This document shows, piece by piece, positions 1-6,273 of a stretch of 22,098 nucleotides of DNA. The first letter of the stretch is position 1. The number at the start of each line of letters is the position of its first letter. This stretch comes from JAPLMW01 sp964619675 (GTDB lineage: Bacteria; Planctomycetota; Phycisphaerae; Sedimentisphaerales; UBA12454). The translations under genes were made by a program, and so were the position numbers. The notes under the pieces were generated by a model. That model was not told the DNA's origin. It worked only from the letters and a program-made list of their open reading frames with translations, and searched no databases. Location of the stretch: contig CAZUEO010000035.1 of assembly GCA_964619675.1 (NCBI GenBank), positions 1 through 22,098 on the forward strand, given 5' to 3'.

Positions 1-176
1 TTGTGTTTGAATATAAAGGTCCTATTAATATATCCGACTGCAACGATATATACAAATATGGCTTTAACTACACAGGTGATTTAGACGGTGACTGCCATGT
101 TGACTTTAATGACCTTAAGGTCATAACGGACGATTGGCTCGATTGCTACAGCCCTGATCCGAACGAGTGTATGTGA
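1..176 (+). CDS. 3' end of a secreted protein with a dockerin-like tail (partial)
   Basis: The frame is open from base 3 to a TGA at 174-176, giving 58 C-terminal residues; the start lies outside the window. The visible part contains GDLDGDCHVDFNDL followed by a DDWLDC segment. This is the calcium-loop-like, single-repeat, dockerin-type tail common at the C-terminus of secreted planctomycete proteins. The next gene ends in a related segment (GDMDRNCKVNFKDF), so the two neighbours share a tail type and probably a surface or secretion fate. The function of the missing N-terminal part cannot be told. A 71-base gap separates this gene from the next one on the same strand, so co-transcription is possible. 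Confidence 0.75.
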   Translation, partial: VFEYKGPINISDCNDIYKYGFNYTGDLDGDCHVDFNDLKVITDDWLDCYSPDPNECM

Positions 177-247
177 TATTTTGGCTTATGTTCTGTAGAA
201 ATGAAAGAATATTATGTTATTAAAAAAAATTATTAGGAGAAGGTGCT

Positions 248-2011
248 ATGAAATATAAAATCGAATTATTAATTGTGGCTTCGGTGCTTTTTTGTCTGTC
301 GTTTGTGCAGGTTGCCGGGGCTTCTTACACGGCAAAGAGTCTCTATATAGATGGACAGCATGTCGTTGATGCCAATGGAGACGATGCCCTTAGTTTTACT
401 GCTGGTGTCATAAGACTCGGAGCTGAGGGCAGCGACGATTATATTTACAATGAATACATCGGTAAAATGGACGAGTTTGCGGTTTACGCAGGGCTTTTGA
501 GTCCTGAACGTATTAAAGCTCACTATGATGCAAACGACTCAAACTCAGCCTATACCGCCGCGGTGCAATTGGACAACCCTGTGCTGTGGCTGAGGTTTCA
601 AGATGCTGATGCCGCCAGCGGCTCAACTGCCGAGAATTCAGGCTCCTCATCAACAGACGGCAGATATTTTATCCTTGGCGGCGTCTCTGCTATGTCTCTG
701 GTGCAGGGTATCAATGCTGACAGCAATGCTCTTTACATCCCTGATAGCGGTGACGCAGAGGCCGGTCATAAAGTGGAAGTGTCTGACAACGGAGAATTTG
801 GCGGGGATCTCCTCGACGCCAAGGGTAATGGTCAAATAACAGTCGAAATATGGCTTAACTTTACGGACATTGCTTCAATGTCGGGTAATGACTATGCGAG
901 ATTTTACACGACCGCTGGTGTTAGCGGTTATGGTCTTCACATTGATTCTGGCGATCCCAATCAGTGGATTATTCATGGTGGTGGTGAAAATTATGTGACC
1001 GTTTCTCCGGACCTCAATGACGGTCAGTGGCACCAAGTTGTCATTACATATGATTCAAATTACACCGCACCAAATCTACCGCCCGCCGGCGAGTACGTCG
1101 CGGAGGTGAACAAGGATAATCCTATCTTGTGGCTGCGGTTTGAAGATAGTCAACCGAAAGATTACGCCGCTGATGCCAACCATTGGGTTGGTTACGGTAG
1201 TGCGGCAAGTATTGTAGAAAAAGCCGGTGGAATCGGAAAATCTGTTTTATTGAACGGCACAGGCGGCAATGGCGTATATGGTGTTGCGGCGAAGAATGAT
1301 TCGAATGCACCTCCCATGGATCCAAACGCAACTATCGGCTATGAAATTTTTGGTGACCAGTATGCCTTTGCCCCTAACGACATAACTTTTGAGCTGTGGT
1401 ATAAGAGTCTTCCGGCCGGCGAGCCGCAGCCGGAGAGCTTCGGTCTGCTCTTCCAGCAGATAGGCACGCACAATAACGAGCCATGTGGTCCGGCGGTGAG
1501 TAATTCCGGCGGTCAAATACGTGTTTTCGGCGGCACCGGGGCCTGGTATACCGGCATAGACCCGAAGTTTGATCAGCAGTGGCATCAATTAGTCGTTACT
1601 TATGATGAAGAATACGGAGGCGACCCTTGTTCAATGCGCGCACAAGTGTATTTGGATGGTGTCGAAAGGGGCAATAACACTTTCACCGGCGCGAGAGCAA
1701 AACTCGGGCCTGAGCTGTCTCATATTCTCATTGGTGCTGAAAATGACATAGGAAATACTTATAATTTAATTCCAGGGTATTTCGATGAGTTTGCTATCTA
1801 CGAAGGCATCCTGGACCCGAACCGTGTTATGGCTCATTACTCGGCCTGGCAGCCCAAGAATTGTGAAGATTTGTTAAATAGAAATCCAGCAGTCGCTGGT
1901 GATATGGATAGGAATTGTAAGGTGAACTTCAAAGATTTTGCCTTGCTTGCATTAGACTGGGCAACTTACGCCGACCCGAATGACCCTAACACCTGGAACA
2001 ATATTAATTAG
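248..2011 (+). CDS. secreted LamG/concanavalin-like multidomain protein with dockerin-like C-terminus
   Basis: This 587-residue protein starts with a signal peptide (about residues 1-25, ending VAGA). The ATG follows a strong Shine-Dalgarno (AGGAGAAGG). Residues about 26-98 match only the second half of a LamG beta-sandwich (YIDG ... GKMDEFAVYAGLLSPERIKAHY). A second LamG begins at NPVLWLRF (about residue 110) and stops just after WHQVVITYD, without its C-terminal half. A third, full-length LamG runs from NPILWLRF to YFDEFAIYEGILDPNRVMAHY. The last about 45 residues hold a dockerin-like motif (GDMDRNCKVNFKDF). LamG domains commonly bind glycans or other surface ligands; no catalytic site is seen. 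The half-domain at the N-terminus plus the missing half in the second domain suggests past rearrangement of tandem LamG repeats, or a collapsed repeat in assembly. The family call is firm; the ligand is unknown. Confidence 0.85.
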   Translation: MKYKIELLIVASVLFCLSFVQVAGASYTAKSLYIDGQHVVDANGDDALSFTAGVIRLGAEGSDDYIYNEYIGKMDEFAVYAGLLSPERIKAHYDANDSNSAYTAAVQLDNPVLWLRFQDADAASGSTAENSGSSSTDGRYFILGGVSAMSLVQGINADSNALYIPDSGDAEAGHKVEVSDNGEFGGDLLDAKGNGQITVEIWLNFTDIASMSGNDYARFYTTAGVSGYGLHIDSGDPNQWIIHGGGENYVTVSPDLNDGQWHQVVITYDSNYTAPNLPPAGEYVAEVNKDNPILWLRFEDSQPKDYAADANHWVGYGSAASIVEKAGGIGKSVLLNGTGGNGVYGVAAKNDSNAPPMDPNATIGYEIFGDQYAFAPNDITFELWYKSLPAGEPQPESFGLLFQQIGTHNNEPCGPAVSNSGGQIRVFGGTGAWYTGIDPKFDQQWHQLVVTYDEEYGGDPCSMRAQVYLDGVERGNNTFTGARAKLGPELSHILIGAENDIGNTYNLIPGYFDEFAIYEGILDPNRVMAHYSAWQPKNCEDLLNRNPAVAGDMDRNCKVNFKDFALLALDWATYADPNDPNTWNNIN

Positions 2012-2072
2012 TTAATAGAGCAGCCGGCTTGGCGAAGAGCCGGATACTGCTTTAAGGATTAAAGATAATTCG

Positions 2073-2118
2073 ACGGCGGTTCGGTTCGCTACCGAACCGC
2101 CGTTATCCGGGTTTTTTT
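2073..2118 (+). terminator. strong intrinsic terminator
   Basis: A perfect 13-bp stem (ACGGCGGTTCGGT at 2073-2085 pairing with 2091-2103) closes a 5-base loop. After a short spacer comes a run of seven T (2112-2118). It lies 61 bases after the LamG gene stop and should end transcription from that gene before the pseudopilin gene. A smaller imperfect hairpin (CCGGCT ... AGCCGG, about 2023-2042) lies between the stop codon and the terminator. Confidence 0.85.
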
Positions 2119-2188
2119 GTGACCCGTTTAGTGATAGCGGTCGTATAAATAATAGAGCCTGATTACAGATAAAATGGAGTAGAAAATC

Positions 2189-3094
2189 ATGAAAAAGGTA
2201 AAGGGATTCACATTAGTCGAATTATTAGTTGTAATTTCGATTATTGCGCTGTTGCTGGCTGTATTGATACCAGCCTTAGACAAGGCCAAGGAGGTGGCAC
2301 GGCGCATAGTCTGTTCCAATCACCTCAAGAGTTTCGCGGTGGCAAATACAGTATATGCCAATCAAAATAACGGACGCTATGTTCCTGTTAGATACTTGGA
2401 TGCTACTGGCGGCAACGGAGCATGGCCTAGCAACAAAGCTTACAGAAACATAATGGATATCGATGCATATCTTGAGAGGGAGGACCTTAAATGGGATGGT
2501 ACTACTCTTCAATATGATTTTCCTAATGCGTTAGCTTGCCCCTCTGATAGGATAAGTATATATGCGAAGAATAGATATATTTATCCTGGTGGTGCTGCTA
2601 ATGTTTTGCTTAGTTACGCTTATAACTTCACAGACTGGGAGCTATCGAATTGGAGTAACTGGACAGGACGTTCGAGTGGTCAAAATGCCGGTCATATAGC
2701 TGAAGGAATACCTCTTCCTAGCGAAAAACTTGCGTTTACTGATTCTGTTGACTGGTGGTGCCATTGGGGTGCGGCTGATTACAGAGTAGGATGGGATATA
2801 ATTGGCCAGGCAAAAGTAGGAGATTATAAAAGAGAAGCCCCACCATGGGGAGATCCTGCGGTGACTTCTTTACTTAGCCATGATATTCATGGCCCGGTAA
2901 TTTATCGTCATAGTGAAGGCGCAAACGTAGGATTTTATGACGGCCATGTAAAATATGTGAAAAAGCAGGAGATTTTTGTAATAGAGGACCGTGGAATCCC
3001 GCCTGCCATTTATCCTGCTTTAGGGTGTGGTAACAAAAGACCCAATATGTGGGTGGCAAACATGGATAAGTATACAGCGGGTGGGTGTCGTTAA
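2189..3094 (+). CDS. type II secretion/pseudopilin-like protein with prepilin N-terminus and H-X9-DG motif
   Basis: The 301-residue product begins with a textbook prepilin peptidase site: a short basic leader, then G|FTLVELLVVISIIALLLAVLI. Cleavage is expected after Gly7, with N-methylation of Phe8 and the conserved Glu5 of the mature chain. The hydrophobic helix would anchor the protein in the cytoplasmic membrane or pack it into a pseudopilus. Near the C-terminus, residues 241-252 read HSEGANVGFYDG, exactly the H-X9-DG spacing typical of the very large planctomycete/Lentisphaerae/Verrucomicrobia family related to DUF1559 proteins. A GGAG lies upstream of the ATG. The gene sits after a strong terminator, so it probably has its own promoter. 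Planctomycete genomes usually carry many such paralogues, often beside LamG/dockerin genes as here. The exact role is not known. Confidence 0.88.
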   Translation: MKKVKGFTLVELLVVISIIALLLAVLIPALDKAKEVARRIVCSNHLKSFAVANTVYANQNNGRYVPVRYLDATGGNGAWPSNKAYRNIMDIDAYLEREDLKWDGTTLQYDFPNALACPSDRISIYAKNRYIYPGGAANVLLSYAYNFTDWELSNWSNWTGRSSGQNAGHIAEGIPLPSEKLAFTDSVDWWCHWGAADYRVGWDIIGQAKVGDYKREAPPWGDPAVTSLLSHDIHGPVIYRHSEGANVGFYDGHVKYVKKQEIFVIEDRGIPPAIYPALGCGNKRPNMWVANMDKYTAGGCR

Positions 3095-3143
3095 TAAAAA
3101 TAGTTTAACTTTTAATACAGTGAAGACTTAAAGCGGTGTCTTA

Positions 3144-3175
3144 AACCCGCCAGATAAGGAGTTATCTGGCGGGTT
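3144..3175. terminator. bidirectional hairpin between convergent genes
   Basis: A perfect 14-bp stem (AACCCGCCAGATAA, 3144-3157, pairing with 3162-3175) has a GGAG loop. It separates the convergent pseudopilin (+) and response-regulator (-) genes and could terminate both. T-runs after the stem are short on both strands, so it is weaker than the terminator at 2073. On the - strand one arm doubles as the last codons of the response regulator (E-P-A-R-stop). Confidence 0.65.
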
Positions 3176-3842
3176 CAAATTTATAGCCGACCTGGCGGAG
3201 CGTGTGGATAAAAACAGGGTTATGCGGGTTCGGCTCGATTTTGTTTCTCAGCGTAGTTACAAACCGGTCAACGCTTCTATGGCCTGCAAAACTGTTATAG
3301 CCCCATACCGCATTTAATATCTCATCCCGCGTCAAGGCCTTGCCCGCCTTTTTAAGGAAAAGTTCGAGCAATTTGTATTCCTTCGGAGAAAGCTCGACCT
3401 CCTTTGTCTTTTTTAAAAGCTTTCGAGCGGGAATGTCCAGTAAAAAGTTGCCGAATTTGTAGGTGTCTTTTTCTTTTTGCTTTCTTCTCCGCAAAAATGC
3501 CGCAACTCTGGCAAGCAGCTCTTTTATGCTGAACGGCTTTGTAACGTAATCATCTGCACCGAGATTTAGGCCAAGGATAATATCAGATTCTTCGCCTTTG
3601 GCGGTAAGCATAATTATAGGCATATCGAGTTTTTCTTTTCTGATTAGGCGGCATATTTCATAGCCATTGATTTTGGGCAGCATAATATCGAGTATGATTA
3701 AATCCGGCTTTGCGTCAAGTGCGGCATTAAGGCCTTTTTCACCATCGTCGGCGGTCAGGACATTATATCCGGCGTAGGCGAAGTTGTCCTTCAGGCCCCG
3801 CAGCATTGTCGAATCATCTTCAATTATTAAAACTGTTTCCAT
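3162..3842 (-). CDS. OmpR/PhoB-family response regulator
   Basis: The 226-residue protein has an N-terminal receiver domain (about 1-120). It shows the acidic pair Asp9-Asp10, phosphoacceptor Asp52 in the LIILDIMLP strand, Thr80 (MLTAKG) and Lys102 (VTKPFS). After a short linker comes an OmpR-type winged-helix DNA-binding domain (about 128-224), with LSPKEYKLLELFLKKAGKALTR shortened here to its landmark LSPKEYKLL, and ending in LRQVGYKF. It is the phosphorylation partner expected for the histidine kinase two genes upstream in the same leftward operon. The ATG lies 12 bases after the stop of the MGMT-like gene and has no clear Shine-Dalgarno, so translational coupling is likely. The last four codons and the stop lie inside the terminator hairpin. 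Target genes are unknown; the adjacent polysaccharide cluster is a candidate by position only. Confidence 0.93.
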   Translation of the reverse strand: METVLIIEDDSTMLRGLKDNFAYAGYNVLTADDGEKGLNAALDAKPDLIILDIMLPKINGYEICRLIRKEKLDMPIIMLTAKGEESDIILGLNLGADDYVTKPFSIKELLARVAAFLRRRKQKEKDTYKFGNFLLDIPARKLLKKTKEVELSPKEYKLLELFLKKAGKALTRDEILNAVWGYNSFAGHRSVDRFVTTLRNKIEPNPHNPVFIHTLRQVGYKFEPAR

Positions 3843-3854
3843 TGTGTCTAAATA

Positions 3855-4328
3855 TCAATCAACAAGTGTTTTTTCGAAATCTTTGACCATAAAGTTTTTG
3901 CTTTTGCCTTTCTGGATTATCGTATGGCCTTCGGCTTCTAATCTTTTTTTCAGGTTTGCAAGTCCGCCGGGATATTTTTCATTCAATATTCCGCCTGTCT
4001 TTAATGTACGCCAGTAGGGGGTAATACTCTTTTTGCCTTCATTTTCCATCTCATCAGCGGCGTTGGCAGCTATCCAGGAAAATATGCCGGTAGTTATGGG
4101 ACAGCCTATTGTGGCTTTATGTTTTTTTGCAAGGATTTGCCTGATTTCATTTATTGTTATCAGTTTTCCCTTAGGCACTTTGCGCATAATTTCGTCAACT
4201 TCAATTGGTGCCGGTATGACAAAAGTGCCTGTGCCCCAGCGTTTCGATTTCTTCCCGTCGATTTTTCCAACTCTCGGTAAATCTTTGCTGTCTGCCAGTT
4301 TTTCCTGCCAGGAAGTTTTCTTTTTCAT
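3855..4328 (-). CDS. MGMT/alkyltransferase-like (ATL) DNA-binding protein lacking the catalytic cysteine
   Basis: The 157-residue protein has the C-terminal fold of O6-alkylguanine-DNA alkyltransferases. A helix-turn-helix-like region (KGKLITINEIRQILA, about 53-67) matches the family's GxVxTYGxIA segment, and a distal segment (GGILN...YPGGLANLKKRLEAEG) matches LGGYxGGLxxKxxLLxxEG. Between them, where active enzymes have PCHR, this protein has PYWR (104-107), so the alkyl-accepting Cys is Tyr105. Known ATL proteins often have Trp there; they bind alkylated DNA without repairing it. A non-enzymatic DNA-damage binder, or another DNA-binding role, is therefore inferred. Residues 1-45 are a conserved-looking extension (RWGTGTFVIPAP) outside the core. 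The start codon follows the kinase stop by one base, with GGGAG upstream, so it is tightly coupled to the kinase. Lying between kinase and regulator is unusual. Confidence 0.78.
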   Translation of the reverse strand: MKKKTSWQEKLADSKDLPRVGKIDGKKSKRWGTGTFVIPAPIEVDEIMRKVPKGKLITINEIRQILAKKHKATIGCPITTGIFSWIAANAADEMENEGKKSITPYWRTLKTGGILNEKYPGGLANLKKRLEAEGHTIIQKGKSKNFMVKDFEKTLVD

Positions 4329-4329
4329 T

Positions 4330-6273
4330 TTATATTTCTCCCGATTGATTTTTTATAGCTGGAATAATTATTTTGAAAATACTTCCTTTGCCGGGTTTGC
4401 TTTCGACATTAATCTTTCCCTTATGAGCGTCAACTATAAATTTCACGATAGATAGGCCTAAACCAGTGCCTTCAGCCCTGCGTGCAAGGCTGGTATCGGT
4501 CTGGTAAAACCTGTCGAATATTTTTTTCATCTGCCTGTGAGTCAGTCCAATACCGTTATCTTTTACCTGGAGGCTCACTAAGTCATTTTGAGTAAAGACT
4601 TTAAGTTCAATTTGCTTATTGTCATAAGAGTATTTACAGGCATTGTCCAGCAGATTTACCAGTACCGTAACCATCGCATCTTTGTCGGCATTTATCATTG
4701 GCAGCGGTTTTGAAACCGTAAGGTTGAATTTGACATTAGCTTTTTCAAATTTTGCCTGCACTGCCTCGGCAGCATTGTTTGCTATTTCGACGGGACTTGC
4801 AGGGGCAATATCAAAGGCCTGTTTGTTGCGTTCCATTCGAGAGAAGGTAAGAAAGTTATCAATCAGCCTGCTTAGCCTTACATTTTCTTTTGCTATAAGC
4901 TGGAGATATTCGGTTTCCTGCTGTTTGCTTTCACATCTGCCGTCGAGCAGCGTATCGACCAGCACCCTCATTGACGACAGGGGGGTTTTAAGCTCGTGAG
5001 TAATTGTCGCAATAAAGTCGTTTTTGAGTTTGTTGAGTTTAGCCTGTTTGAGTACGGCTTTGCCTGCCAGAAGAGAACTTGCAAGCATCGAGATTATTAC
5101 CGCTCCGGCAATCCAAATATAAACAAGCATTTTTTTATTAGCAGCTTCTTTGAACACCCCGCCTCTAAAATAAAGTTCAGTTTTCCAGCCGGCAAAATAA
5201 TTTTTCAGCTTTAAGCTTGAGAATATTTCTCCGTCGGCAGTCTCTCGGCCGGCAATTTGCCGGCCTTTATCATCGTATATTCTGCAAAAAACCAGTTCGT
5301 CCGTAAAATCATCAACACTTTTTTGCCAGAATTGGGCCATTTTTTCAGTTGTCAACAGACCCAATATATTTCTGTCACTATTTTTAAAATAAATGCCGTA
5401 TAAAGGCTCAAGTGTTTGAATTTTCAGGAAAGTATTTAGCGGCCGGGATTTCAGACCTGAATGGTTATCTAAGTAGTCGGCGGCAGTAATAGACAGCAGG
5501 GCGGAATCAATAAATTTTTGAGCAATTGGGATTTCTGTTTTTAAATTTCCAGCAAATCCGTTTTTTTCAGCCGTTTTTATCAGTTCTTCAAGTATGAATA
5601 TTTTTGTTTCTGTGGAGACGTTAAGTTTTAATGTATTTGATAGCTGGCTTTTAAGTTCACTATACAAGTCGGTATGATTTATTTTGCTGTACAAATCGGC
5701 GAGCATTAATCCTGCGTGGGCAGCTTGTGTCGATGGAATGGGCAGTGCGTTCGGTTCAGGATATACGAGCCGGCGGCATTTGGCTATTGCTTCGTCAATT
5801 TTGTTCTGTTTAACAAGACAGCGGGTAATTGCTGTTTTACATTCGTAAATGACCTCGACGATAGAGGAAGAGTCGGCGATTAATTCGTATTGTTTTATCG
5901 CTTCTTCGTAATCTTTATCCGAATATTCGAGTTTCCATGCCTTTTGGAGATTGTCCGAAGGAGCAGTTAGATTTGGATTTGAGCGGACAGGGTATATGAT
6001 TTTATCGTTCTGGTCATATATCACCAATGCTGAAAAGACATTCAGATTTTTCTCTGCAGTATTCCAGTAGCTGCCGGGATATTTGAAAAAGATATCCTGT
6101 GAGCGACTTGTATAGCTGTCGATTAATTTTTGTCTTATGGCCAGCCGTTCGTTTTTGACGGCTTGTGTCATAAACCACAATAAGCATACAGTGGGTAGTA
6201 TTACCGCTATTGCGAGCAGAAATACCACCCACCGTAACTGACTTGCCGGGTTGTTAGTGAATTTATTTCGCAT
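4330..6273 (-). CDS. membrane sensor histidine kinase with large TPR-like extracytoplasmic domain
   Basis: The protein has 647 residues. A first membrane helix (about 15-37) is followed by an extracytoplasmic region of about 340 residues, which contains TPR-like helical pairs (about 108-200, e.g. DYEEAIKQYELIA and KIDEAIAKCRRLV). A second membrane helix lies at about 382-405. The cytoplasmic part has a HisKA dimerisation domain with phospho-acceptor His426 (ITHELKTPLSS) and an HATPase_c domain: N box N540/N544 (NLLDNACKY), G1 DNGIG (572-576), F box around IFDRFYQ and G2 GTGLGL (602-607). All catalytic elements are present. No HAMP or PAS domain is evident. The gene overlaps the upstream TPR-protein gene by 11 bases and is followed after one base by the MGMT-like gene, so the four genes form one operon. 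The helical sensor might contact the secreted TPR protein encoded just upstream; that is inference. Confidence 0.92.
   Translation of the reverse strand: MRNKFTNNPASQLRWVVFLLAIAVILPTVCLLWFMTQAVKNERLAIRQKLIDSYTSRSQDIFFKYPGSYWNTAEKNLNVFSALVIYDQNDKIIYPVRSNPNLTAPSDNLQKAWKLEYSDKDYEEAIKQYELIADSSSIVEVIYECKTAITRCLVKQNKIDEAIAKCRRLVYPEPNALPIPSTQAAHAGLMLADLYSKINHTDLYSELKSQLSNTLKLNVSTETKIFILEELIKTAEKNGFAGNLKTEIPIAQKFIDSALLSITAADYLDNHSGLKSRPLNTFLKIQTLEPLYGIYFKNSDRNILGLLTTEKMAQFWQKSVDDFTDELVFCRIYDDKGRQIAGRETADGEIFSSLKLKNYFAGWKTELYFRGGVFKEAANKKMLVYIWIAGAVIISMLASSLLAGKAVLKQAKLNKLKNDFIATITHELKTPLSSMRVLVDTLLDGRCESKQQETEYLQLIAKENVRLSRLIDNFLTFSRMERNKQAFDIAPASPVEIANNAAEAVQAKFEKANVKFNLTVSKPLPMINADKDAMVTVLVNLLDNACKYSYDNKQIELKVFTQNDLVSLQVKDNGIGLTHRQMKKIFDRFYQTDTSLARRAEGTGLGLSIVKFIVDAHKGKINVESKPGKGSIFKIIIPAIKNQSGEI

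Noticed and set aside
3855..4328. Calling the MGMT-like gene an active O6-methylguanine methyltransferase
   Set aside because: The active-site PCHR is PYWR. The only Cys (Cys76 in IGCPITT) is in a different segment.
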